Shown here in pieces: positions 1 through 11,618 of a stretch of 64,000 nt of DNA. The stretch is from Solenopsis invicta (taxonomy: Eukaryota; Arthropoda; Insecta; Hymenoptera; Formicidae). The notes beneath the pieces were generated by a model that saw only the letters and a program-made list of their open reading frames with translations, was not told the DNA's origin and searched no databases. The translations under genes and the position numbers were made by a program. Positions within the stretch are counted from its first letter, which is position 1; every line of letters starts with the position of its first letter. Location: contig NC_052667.1 in the NCBI RefSeq assembly GCF_016802725.1, forward strand, positions 400,501-464,500. The letters run 5' to 3'.

Positions 1-1526
1 TTTGCTCCCAATCATTTTTACATTTACGAAAATTCTTTGCTATCTTCATTTCTATTTTCTATATCTCGATATCTCAATTTAAAAAATTATTACAAGTGTA
101 AACGGAAGGCATGGAATCAAAGACATTTTGAATTAGCGATATACATACTCGTATATTCGTATCGCTTCATCAAAATTGGCAAGATTTATACGAGCATCTT
201 TCGTTTCCTTCCATCCCCTGCCCCCCCCTCTCTCTCTCTCTCGCTGACTTTAGCAAATTCAAACGCTGCTATTCGCAACGTTGTCGGTCGCTATTATTAC
301 CATCCTCGTCTCTTCGCAGTCAATGTTTGAAGACCGTATCGAATTCTCGCTGTTAATGAGAGGCGGGCGGAATTATTGACAAGAATCCAGCTCGCTCGAA
401 TCCCACCCTTTCTCCCACCCAACGTGCCGCACGTCAATCGGTACCAAGCATGCCTCGTGACTTGTGGGAATCGGGATAATTATAACGTTTCCGCTGAGTT
501 TCGATACGGGGAAGGAGGGGCGAGCGTAATGGTGGAACCTCCTCCTCTTTCTAGGGGCCCCTCAGGCGGCAATTCTACGCTCACGCTCGCACCGCTACCC
601 AGCAATCATCCCCAGTCAGTCTTTCAGTCAGTTCCGTTGCTATTTAATTATCCATTTAAAGCGTGTAATCTTCTCCTACGCGGCACCGATTCACTCGTGC
701 CGGTCATCTCCCGATGAGGGACAACGAGAACGATTATGACGTCGTGAAGGTCTGAAGAAGGCACAATTTTCAGTTGTGTGGCAATGCGTGATGAAAGTGC
801 ACAAGTGTATCAAAAAAATCCTTAATTATAATCATGGATAAAATATAATATACAATAGATAGTTGTTTATTTTTCTTCATAATCTCGTTCCAAATAAAAA
901 AATTATTATTTCTTAGCTCAAAGGTACTATTAATCATCATTTAAAGAAAGTTTATCCCTATACAGTATATTCATGACTAATAGTAAACAATCGATCAATG
1001 AAAATAAAATCATCGTCATATGTTTCAAATTGAAATTTGGCACAGCAAAATGTGTTTTGTTCATCTGACAAGAATAAGGTCGTAGGCGATCACAATAGAA
1101 AAGGTTGCATTCAGATTGCTGCAGAAAAGCGTAGGAGTACACATCGTATATATACGTTGCGTCGCGTCGGTCCGGTCGAAACGCAAATGGTCATCCTCAT
1201 CGTTACCGATAACAAGGTAACAAGGATACGCCTCGCATGGAGGATCATTTTCTTCCAAAGTTTACTATCGAGTTGCAGATTTGAAAAAAAGAAACAAAAA
1301 TCAGAATTAAAATCGCAATGAATCGCAAAGGGCCTTTTAGAACAGCTGAAAACACGTTATCGATGCAAGCATTGTACGGAATTTAAAGATGATATAGTTT
1401 ATGATCATAGACATAATTTGTCGATATCTCATAAGAAATAAAATTTAAAATTTTATTTTTTGTTAGAGAAACAAGAAGAAAAATCCATGGCTTTTATTTG
1501 AAGAAATAACATAATACGTGAATCGT

Positions 1527-1544
1527 CGGAAGATCGCTCTTCCG
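1527..1544. other. Perfect 7-bp hairpin with 4-base loop
   Basis: CGGAAGA and TCTTCCG flank the loop TCGC. Confidence 0.8.
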
Positions 1545-3186
1545 TCCTGAACGGGATATAACTCCGTCCGAAGAACACGTTTCCAGATCGTCTTCCTTTC
1601 TTACCCCTAGTCAGCGCAGAGGCGTATAAGCGAAATAGCTGTTAGGTGATATTGGGGTACGGCATGTTGCGAGGGCATCGATATATATTTCTCCCCGTCG
1701 CGTCTCTCGTCGTTCTTGCCATCTAGGAGCGTAGGTGCTCCGCTACTCACGCTCGGGACTCGTAGGTGGAAGGGTGAAAGAGGCGACCCTTCCGCGTTTA
1801 GTGTCAATTTATTCGGGATTCCCGAGATTCCCGAGGCTTTGCCACGCACGATCAGCCTCGCCCGTTTGCATAATATTGTATTTATTTCGTCTTGTAACCT
1901 CGTACACGCGTTCCCGTCCCGCATCATTCTCCTCCCTTTGCCTCTCACCTCCAAGTTCCGCGCCTTGTACACGTGTGGATAGTGACGGGAGAAAGCTTCG
2001 TTTAGTTCCCTGCTTTCGTACGAATAGCGTCGTATATGCGAACCTGAAATGGGCTATACCGGTTACAAGAAAATCCACGATGGTTTTTCCTTCCGACACT
2101 TTTTTTCACATCTCTCTCGCCTCGTTCTCCGCAACATATCCTGCTACTACGGATTTGTGACGAATTATTTAGTTGTAGTAGCACATGTTAAATTCAATCT
2201 TTTATGTTTACAGAAAAAGAAAAAAGCGTTTTTTCTTTTGCGTTTAATATATTAAAGATGATATGCGGTAACTTAAATAAATTCAATCTTTGCGTTAAAA
2301 CGTATAATGAATTTTCATTAATTTGATCGTTGATGATTAGTACTATGTATCGTGCTTCGAGGACATTAACTGTAACGTAGTAGAAACGAAATGTACTGCA
2401 GGAGACATTTATACAGCGATGTAAATGTAACTGGCTGAGACACCGGTCGAAATTATTGAAAGCGAGGCAATAGCGTTGTTCAGCGTTAAAGAAAGGCAGG
2501 GAGCGATTGTTATCGCTGCTCGTTTCATGAATAAGCACGCAACATCCGTAACCAGAGTACGAGGAGCAGCCACGTTCGATAAGGTGAATCGCCAAAGTAA
2601 ACTGGCATGTTATCGGCTATATTGTTGGGAAGGGGGAAGGTAGTGTCGCATAAATTTAAATACTTGAGCCACACATCGTAAACTATTTTGTCTTTGTATT
2701 TTTGTATATGTAAATATATCTTGACGATTAAATTGATTTGCAATAAATTTCATTAAATAATTTAGTTTTGATTAGTAAACGATCTTTCCAATTGATAATA
2801 CGCTCCGAGACAAACGTAGGAAATAATTTTGTACGTATCTGCTAAAATATTCGTGATAAGAGATACGTGTGGTCTAACGAACAACAAACGGAATTATGCA
2901 AATCATACGTCTTCAGTGATCGGTATCAACAACGAGCGACGCGACGGAAGGTAGCGGCCATAAGTCCTCATAAAAATATTACACTGTAACACGATCCATC
3001 GTGAACGCGATCAAAACGATAGTCCCATATTTCTCCTTGTATGACACGAGGCGACGTCGTAAAAGATGGCATTCGATACGAGGATAATTCCGCGCATCAA
3101 ATTATTCGATGAAATGATAGTGAACATAAATATTCACACTTGACGGAATTATCCGTGGAATAATTCTTCGGAGGCGCGCGATGGCC

Positions 3187-3224
3187 GCGATCGGCGCGAT
3201 CGGCGCGATCGGCGCGATCGATAT
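3187..3224. repeat. Tandem GCGCGATCG (9-mer) repeat
   Basis: Three head-to-tail copies of GCGCGATCG plus a partial copy, followed by ATATCGC. The unit is nearly self-complementary. Confidence 0.85.
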
Positions 3225-3499
3225 CGCTTGATTTTACAGCGATATGTCAAAGGTATTTGTCGATATCGAGAATCACGTCCAAAAATGTTATTAACAGCTG
3301 CTCGGAGCACGCATTGATTTAACAATATTTTCTTTATGTCCCGCGAGGTAAATCACTTTTCCCGTCGAGCATAAAGCATCGCGCGGTCGACATTCGCAAT
3401 CATAAAATACAATATTCATAATGAGGACGTCAGTCAGAGAGGTGCGGACGAATTGACGGAGGTTGCTGTACGGACGAATGGCCGATTGCAGTGCGGCAC

Positions 3500-3576
3500 G
3501 GGGGGTAGCAGCAGCGGTGTCGACGGCGGTGGTGAGATGGTGGTGCTGGTGGCGGCGGTGATGGTGGCGGTGGTGC
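3500..3576. repeat. Degenerate GGT/GGC-rich repeat
   Basis: Imperfect run of GGT, GGC and GAT triplets. It creates Ser/His/Pro-rich spurious reading frames on the minus strand. Confidence 0.75.
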
Positions 3577-4209
3577 ATCGATAACCCGCGCGTCGAAGAG
3601 TTTGAGTGATTGACGCGATCGGATGGAACAGATCGTGATGCACGCGGAGAAAAGTGTTGACCGCTCGTTCCGGGCGAACATACGTATGGCAGCCGACCCA
3701 TTGACAGGTGCATAACGCTTTCAAACAAATAGGAACAAATTCCCCTCTCTCTTTCTCTGTTTCGCGTACATATCAAAATGCATTTTTAAAGCTTACCGGT
3801 GTACGGCAATAAATATCAACAAACGAGTATCCCCTAGGCTATAAATAAAATCTATGTATTTTTAAAACCTTTTTTTTTTGTTTTTCATACACGTAGACAC
3901 AACGCCCGTTGGACATTCGGAGGTATTTTGCCATCACAGGTAAGTCCGACGTATTTCGTCGCTGCGCATTTCGCCAGGCGTCCATTTCCGAATGTGCAGA
4001 ACTTTTTTCCGCGATACGTTGGCGACTGACACGATATTTGCGCAACGCGCAATTTTTTTTCAAAAAAAAAAGAGAGAGAAACGAAAAATAGGAAAAACAC
4101 GCCCAATGCTTTTCCACGTCGTAACAGAATGAAAGCACTAAACGCGCGATAGCCAGCAACAACACGAACGCATGTACCCATTATGGCATAATATCGATAA
4201 TAAACTTTT

Positions 4210-4231
4210 TCGCCGCTCTCTCGAGCGGCGA
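4210..4231. other. Perfect 9-bp hairpin with 4-base loop
   Basis: TCGCCGCTC and GAGCGGCGA flank TCTC, followed by a T-rich run on the plus strand. Confidence 0.85.
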
Positions 4232-4838
4232 GTATTTTTATTTTTTCTTTTTGTTAACTCATCGACAATTCACATGGTACTCGATGAACGCGATTATAAT
4301 TATCACGAGCGTGACAATTTATGATGTATAATATTAAAAAAAATTTTTCTCTAATGAAACTCCATCTAAATTCTTCACGGACAAACGTACGTGTCCTTTA
4401 TATTTTAATTATAATTAAGGGATATTTCTTTAGATGCGCGCATTATAACCGCGTTACAGCGTAGCAATCTTTGAAATATTGTACTTTCTCAAATTGAAGA
4501 TCGTTACAAATCTTAATTGCATCATCTTTTACGTAACAATTTCAAATGGACAATGATACGCGCGACATCGCTTTTAATCGTGACGAATGACATCTTCCAG
4601 TCAGGTCGCGATGAACGGAATCGTACGCATTTTATACTTGGGTCCGGACAATTGATCCATCAGACTGAGCGCGTAAGCCGTAGCGTTGCACCTGTGCATC
4701 GTGTACTATGTAGTGTGGCCGGTGGTGGATGCAACGCGAGTCTGCTTGGACAGGTGATTGTCAGTGCTTTAGGCGCCGCCTCGAGATTTTCATAGACTAT
4801 CATCCGTGCGAAGTCATCAAAACCGCAAACCTGAATAT

Positions 4839-4867
4839 ATCTCGGCCACAACAGCTGTGGCCGAGAT
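4839..4867. other. Perfect 12-bp hairpin with 5-base loop
   Basis: ATCTCGGCCACA (4839-4850) and TGTGGCCGAGAT (4856-4867) are exact reverse complements around ACAGC. It is the longest perfect short-loop stem I noticed in the window. It is too short alone to be a microRNA precursor. Confidence 0.9.
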
Positions 4868-6276
4868 TGAAATCTCGATAGCATCACGCTTGAGAAGAAT
4901 GCACATAACGAAAAAAATCATTTTTTACAAAACTTTCAAATATCCTTATCCTTATTTATACCAAGTATTTTTGTGATAGATAAATGCGTTTAGTTACATT
5001 ACGTTAATAGTAACAGTTGATTATCCGTTTTTAAGCAAATTGAAGTAGATGCACCGATAATAAAAGTAATCGACTTGCTGGCGATAGCGATCTGGAATTA
5101 TGTGGAAAATTCCACATCGGTATAGCGTGCGTGTTTATCTATACGTTTGATGGCTCCGGCCGATTTTACTACGTGAAACGTCAAACGTTTCCGGCGGTGT
5201 GCATCGCGCGCGGCATAAAAATGACAGCTCATTGGATTTTACGAACCGGCCCCACGGCCGCATTGCACCGGCGGCGCACCCGCGTGATACAAACAGCCCG
5301 TTGCGCCGGTGATTTTCATCGCCGTAATAATGCGTTTATCGGCATTCCCACGCCCGGTCGATCAGTCCGATGAAACCTATTCCCGACGAACAACCGAGCC
5401 ATGTCCACGCCCTTTTATCAACGCGCCAAATATTTTTTTGCCCAGAATAAATTAACTTTACTCAATCAAGCAGATTTTCCACTACGAGGAACATATTTCA
5501 AATGGTTATTGCGTTGGATCGCTGGCCAGTATAAGTATTGAAATATATACCACGATTTATATGTCACGTCAAATATATCATGATATTGCATGAATATATT
5601 GGAAATATATCCATATGAACCGCGGTTAAACATCCAAATATTTTAATATAGAGTTGATTAACCAATTATATCTTAAAACATATCAAAATTCAAAGTTGCA
5701 AAAACTTGAAGATATTCGAGATATTTCAATTGTACCTATGTGTATTATAATATTAAATGACTCTAAGTTAATTAATATGAATCTACGACAATGTTTTTAG
5801 ATTGTTACAAATAATTAAAAGTTGTTCTGACGCAGTAGGATACTACGTCTTTGCATCGAGATCGATCATTTTGATCATATTATAGTGTTCTATTAACACA
5901 TCTGCGAAATGTAAAAAAAATAAATACCTGTGAAACAAAGAAGAGCTTTCAAAATAACATTTACTAGTCATAGTATCAATAAATTTTCATAAAAATAAAT
6001 TGCAATCCTAAGCCGATTAAAATCTGTTGAGATATCGTTTTATCATATTGTGATAAATTCTATCGCGGCGTGGGCGCCTTTATTTCGTAAAACAAAGTAA
6101 CGCGCGTAACTTGCAGGTCGTTCCCCTTATTTCGCCTGATGGCATAAATTATGAACTTGACAGTGTAGGTTTTCGCGCTGCGTTCGCACGCGATCGATCG
6201 CGGGGGCCGACGCGACGTCAGGCAGGAGGAGCATCGTCGCCGTCCCATCCGGTAAGAAACAAAGAACGTGACAAGG

Positions 6277-6298
6277 GAAGAAGAAGAAGAAGAAGAAG
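6277..6298. repeat. (GAA)n microsatellite
   Basis: About seven GAA units. Confidence 0.9.
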
Positions 6299-6477
6299 TC
6301 GCAAGCGTAGGTCGCAAAAGGAAGTCGATTATTTCGTGAGTCCGTTTGCCGCGGTCAATTAAGTTGGTAAAATTTCGCCGCGAAAACAACGGGCGCGATT
6401 CGCCGATCCGGCGCGGCGGCGGCGGCAGGCGCCATCGAGTGTCGGTCCCCTAGGCCGTTCCCTCCGCACGGAGAGCA

Positions 6478-6510
6478 TCGTCGTCGTCGTCGTCGTCGTC
6501 GTCGTCATCG
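6478..6510. repeat. (TCG)n microsatellite
   Basis: About ten TCG units with one TCA interruption near the 3' end. Confidence 0.9.
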
Positions 6511-8784
6511 TGGGCGATTCAGGAGGCAAAAAGGAGACCCCGTTGACGGCGTCATTATCGTTATTTAATATCCCGGTCATTAGCGCGTCCCGCCGTGCCA
6601 CTCGAGAGTGTTGTTTATGTACTCATCCGCTCTCTCAGAGTTCGCCGCGTCGAGCCTGAGATTGTTCCTACGCGTTTTTGCAAGGGCAAGCGAGGTGCTG
6701 AAGGAGGATCACGCTTTCAAGTCTTTCTCCGAGTACACATCGCGAGCATATACGCACGCTTTTATACGCATTAATAGAGGACTCAAAGACAGTCGTGCAC
6801 GATGAGTTAATTACTGTCGCGTTGCGACTTTGTCTCGTGAGTGCACCGCGCGTGGTCAAGTTATGTGTATCAGTGGAGTAGTGACTGGCATATGGCATCC
6901 CGCCCGCCATCTTACTTTATAGACGAAACGCGGGAAGAAGCGATCGTGTATGTAAGAGAATCTGCGGCACCGCGCTCTTACAAAGGATTTAAGAAAAAAG
7001 CAGCAAGTATGAACGCGGCCCCCGTCGTGCTACAAAATAGAATCGAGATGAACGTTGATCGAGCAAAAAGTAAATGGAACGAGCAAAGTCCACGTCTGCT
7101 GCACCGAATAAAAGAGCGATAATGGAAAACGCACCAGCCAGTTCGAGTCACGGCCGCGGATAATAAGTTCCGCGTAATCGTCGACGATTTTACTGCTGTC
7201 AAGCGAAATGCTGCATTTTCACGATCGAACACATCAATGTCTCGGGAGTGATGTCGTTCTGTGGCTTTTGTACATACGTCTCTACGTACAAGCGAGAAAT
7301 GCCTTGTGTTGCGTGTTCAAACGTACGCAAATGTTTAATTTTTATTTTTACCCATTCCCGATTACCGATTATTGACAAACGGTTATCAACATTGAGCGTA
7401 ATACATCCATTTCGAATTCTCGCTGGTGGTTTACCGCATTGCAGCAATAAACCCGATTATAGACGCTTTCAAGGACCATCAGGTGCATAATGCACGAACA
7501 TGTACGTAATTTCGATACGAGCGATATAAAGTGGGTTAATTAAAGCCGCGGGGGAAACGATGTAACGAATGAGCTAAATTAAAAATTCCAAAGTTTCCGA
7601 ACCGATCGAGTTACAGCGTACGTTCGAACAAATGATGCAGCGTATATGTCGCAAATGGAAAATTAATAGATAGCAGAGATACTGAGCATTATAATGAAGT
7701 AGCCATTTCGCATTACCACCATTAACAGATGTGGCGTTATTTGAATCAACTTTTTATTACTTTTACCGTAATTAATAACTCACTGATTCGAGAATTAAGC
7801 ATGATTAAAAAAAAAATCAAAACAAAAAAATTACATTAAATAAAAGAATACAGTTTAATCATATATTTTCTCATATTTGTACGAGTAAGAAGAATACCTC
7901 GGAAGAAGTGGAGACCAATTTCGATTTTGCAAAACACATAATGTGGTCGGAATATATTAACTGCAAAGAATGAAGCGGTTTACCAATATGGCTAGTTATG
8001 CAAACAAGACGGACAGAACTGCGGTAGACAGAATCGCGTAGAGTTACCATTATTTATCTGCCTGCGAGGCCGGAAGGATGGTATACAGCGTAACGTGTAT
8101 CCTTCGACCAACAAAGAGACGGCCGTTCCCCCGCCATGCGCCACACAGAAATTTACATGGCACCACACGCGCACATTTTACGCGCTTATACGCTTATACG
8201 TACGCAATCATTTCGTCGCACCGCATGGTCGCAATGCCCGGGATAAAGCGGCATGCCGGTTGATGAAGGTCAGAGTCAAGACGCGTAACTTAAGAGAGAG
8301 AGAGACGCTCGCGCGCCTGCGTGAGAATCTCACCAGACACGAAAATCATGAAAGTGTCGCGGCTCGGAACGCCCGGAGCATCGTGTCTGACAATAGATTA
8401 ACTGATTAGCATCTCTTGGTTGGTGGTCTACGAAGCAAACGAGGGTGCTCCAATCTATCTTCACTTTTAATTGCGATGTAGCGTAAAATGTAACGTATGA
8501 GGAAATTGAAATAAATAATATTATCAAGTAGAAAGTAATCTTGATGAAATAATCTTTCTTGTGAAATGCTAAACTTTTCCATTCGATATAATCTAAGAAT
8601 TGTTTAAAGAGATTAAATCTTTAATGTTATAGAAATATAATAAACCAAGTGTAAAATCTCTCGTAAGATACACACATTTATGTGATAGATCGAGGAAAGC
8701 TCAGAAAACAGTATATGCGCCACGAAGCGTATGTAGGTCACTCGATGCTACTAAGCGCAGTAAGTCAGCCGCGCGCTGAAAGCC

Positions 8785-8815
8785 CACGGAGACATGAGCA
8801 ACGTGAACCTCCGTG
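8785..8815. other. 7-bp inverted repeat with 17-base loop
   Basis: CACGGAG (8785-8791) and CTCCGTG (8809-8815) are exact complements. Confidence 0.7.
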
Positions 8816-9255
8816 ATCTAAGATACACAGTTGCCGCATCTACCTCGATTTATAGAGGAGCACCTGGATAAAGAATTATGTAGGAAGCAGGTGTTCGTTA
8901 ATGGCATTCGCGTTTATTTTCCTCTATCTCGTAACGCCGAAACACGTAAGTCAACACTTGCACGTTTCTACAACGATATCTTTACGAAAATGTTTACATT
9001 ACGTTCACATTACGTGATATAATTTTATATAATGGATAGATGATTAAGAAAAAAGAATGAGCGAACAATCGTTTCTCGAGATGATTAGTTCATAATTAGT
9101 AATTTTGTTGTCAGGAATCAAATGCGAAATAAAGGCAACAAAGTACAGAGAAAAGGAAAGGCAAAAGCCGGACGGGGGATGGACCAGAGAGGGCAAAGAA
9201 CGAGAGGTCGTGCGAGCGGTCTGCACTCTGATCAGTCTACGGCAATTACCGCTGG

Positions 9256-9259
<4 letters not shown>

Positions 9260-9289
<30 letters not shown>
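9260..9289. repeat. (GGC)n microsatellite
   Basis: Ten uninterrupted GGC units. They give poly-Gly or poly-Ala in the overlapping frames, which are not real genes. Confidence 0.92.
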
Positions 9290-9937
9290 CTTCTTGTGAA
9301 TACTACTCACTCGACCCTGTGCAACGAAACTCCATCGAGTGAATATATCCTTCACCTATCGCAGGGCACTACAACTTTTCGTAGTGTAACAATCGGCGAA
9401 AAAGAAGAAAGAAATAAATATTCGTCATCGCGCAGTCTATGACACAGCATAATATAACGATATACATTGCGCAATTTGCAATTATGCATATATATAACGA
9501 TACTGGCCAAAAGCACAATAATAGCGCGCGTATTTCGATAAAATAATTATATAATTTTTTGTGCACGCATATTAAAAATTTATAACAATTTGAGATATGA
9601 GAGAAACTAAAAATATATTTGCTCTCTAAAAAGATTAATTACGTTATATTAATAATTCGTGATATCTGGTATGATTCCTCATTTTGAAATATTTTATGGT
9701 ACGTGCGACATATCGTATACTACATTCACCAAACTAAATATATCTGCTAAAGAATGCGCTTTACGATGCGACGAACACGTGGGGATTGCACGCACAAATA
9801 CGCCGACCCCATCAGAACGGAAATGGTTACCTGCGACTATTTACGGGGATGCATGTCAAGCTGTATGGCCTGCGGGCACGCGCTATAGGTTTGTATGAAC
9901 AAACGTGATATGGAATATATGAATAATAATGGCTGGG

Positions 9938-9938
<1 letters not shown>

Positions 9939-9983
<45 letters not shown>
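9939..9983. repeat. (TA)n microsatellite
   Basis: About 22 uninterrupted TA units. Confidence 0.95.
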
Positions 9984-9985
<2 letters not shown>

Positions 9986-10652
9986 CGGATACATTGCCTT
10001 CACTCATCGTCATCACCATCCCCATCTGCGCTATCCCTTTGCCGCAGCGTTACGAGCCACGAGCACGAGAGTGCGATATGATTCGCTCTGATTAGCGCTA
10101 CTCATAACGATAGCCACCGCGTGGCATAGCATTATGATGGCGCTATATAACATGACGCGCATCGATCTCGCACAACTTTTCAGATTTCTCGTCATCGTTT
10201 ATAGAAATGTAACATTTTTAACTCGTGGAATATCTTGACCATTAATTATCGAACGATGTGATTTAACTGCGTGAACTCTGAGCTATTTACAGAAGTTAAT
10301 TATATAATTAATTACATAATTAATCTGTATAGAATCTTATCATTATAATTAATCTTGCGTAACCTTCAGCATATCTTCAAAGATATTTATGAATTATAGT
10401 TGGTTAATTTTCATTACTTTACAGAAAATTTAAAAATCACTGTGTATGAATAACGTGGAAAGTAATGCATATCAACAAAGTAATACGATATAAATAACGC
10501 TTCACAATAAATAACACTGATTTTTAATCGTTACAAGTGCGCTTCGTACAGCCATGTTGTACGCGATAAATTCAAAGCCGTGATTTTTTTTCGCGTTTGT
10601 GATTCATAAAGCGAATAAGCGCCTCGTAAATACGCGCCACAAGGTTGCGTCA

Positions 10653-10655
<3 letters not shown>

Positions 10656-10695
<40 letters not shown>
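10656..10695. repeat. (GT)n microsatellite
   Basis: Twenty GT units, read as CA in the hth pre-mRNA. Confidence 0.95.
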
Positions 10696-10696
<1 letters not shown>

Positions 10697-11590
10697 TAAC
10701 AATGTAACAGATTTTTTTTTTATTTTTAACCGAGTATATGCGCGACGCGCAGCGATAACGTATAATATCCGAGCGGAGTAACCGCGAGACATCATGCGCT
10801 CGTAAACGAGTCTCGATTGATCGAATCTTGTAGCAATTTAGGAACGTTTTACATAATCAATGCGCCGTGTGGTGTGTCGGTCGGTCAATTTTCAAAATTC
10901 TCTTTCTCTCACTTACTCATGTCCCGCATTTTTTTCATCGCGTCTAGATAGATCTCAACGCGGGACATTCCGCGTAACATACTTGGGAATATATTATGTG
11001 TACAAAGTGTTATAAATATAGTTTATAGGAGCAAGCAACACCACACACGACGCATTAATGCGGCTGATCATCACAGTTGCCCGTACATCACGATATGGTG
11101 GTGGTGGTGGAGGTGCCCGCGGAGAGTTTCTCTCTTCTTCATGCGTTTCACAGCCCTCTTTGGTCTCCGACCAATTCTCCCAATGAATTTCTCTCTCGCT
11201 ACGGGTTACTCAGTTAGTTATGGATGGTAGCGGCGCGCGCATTTTATTAAAATATTAGGTCATCCCGGTGCATAATATATATCACGATGTTCCGCACGTG
11301 CACGAGAGTCTACGTGCGTAGGAGTGCGGATACATACACGTCGTCGCCGAAGTCGTCGGCGAATGGCCCGCGGGCGTGAGTGGCCGAGTTCGAATTTCGC
11401 GAAGGTGGGGTACGCGTGGCTCGTTACGGGCATCCTTTCAGGGCCCCTAAGTGGACGTCGAGTTCGTTAGAGGGGCCCTTCCACGAGATCGCGGAAGATG
11501 AACAGGGTGAAGGCGGGAGATACATGGGCTCGTGTTTCCACAAAGAGATATGGCTTTCGCTTAGACGGCAATGAGGCGCGAATCGAGATT

Positions 11591-11618
11591 CTCTCTCTCT
11601 CTCTCTCTCTTTCTCTCG
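11591..11618. repeat. (CT)n microsatellite
   Basis: About ten CT units, then TTCTCTC. Read as GA in the hth transcript. Confidence 0.9.

Larger units (their letters stand above)
1..8400. other. Non-coding intronic stretch
   Basis: No supportable gene. AT-rich troughs lie near 800-1050, 2200-2900, 4900-5100, 5450-6050 and 7700-7900. GC-rich blocks near 1550-2150, 3150-3750, 5130-5430 and 6060-7250 hold GGT-, GAA- and TCG-type repeats and several perfect hairpins, listed separately. All open frames are short and resemble nothing I recognise. Confidence 0.7.

Noticed and set aside
9659..9898. 79-residue plus-strand frame with several cysteines
   Set aside because: No signal peptide, no recognisable family and no flanking splice or poly(A) evidence.
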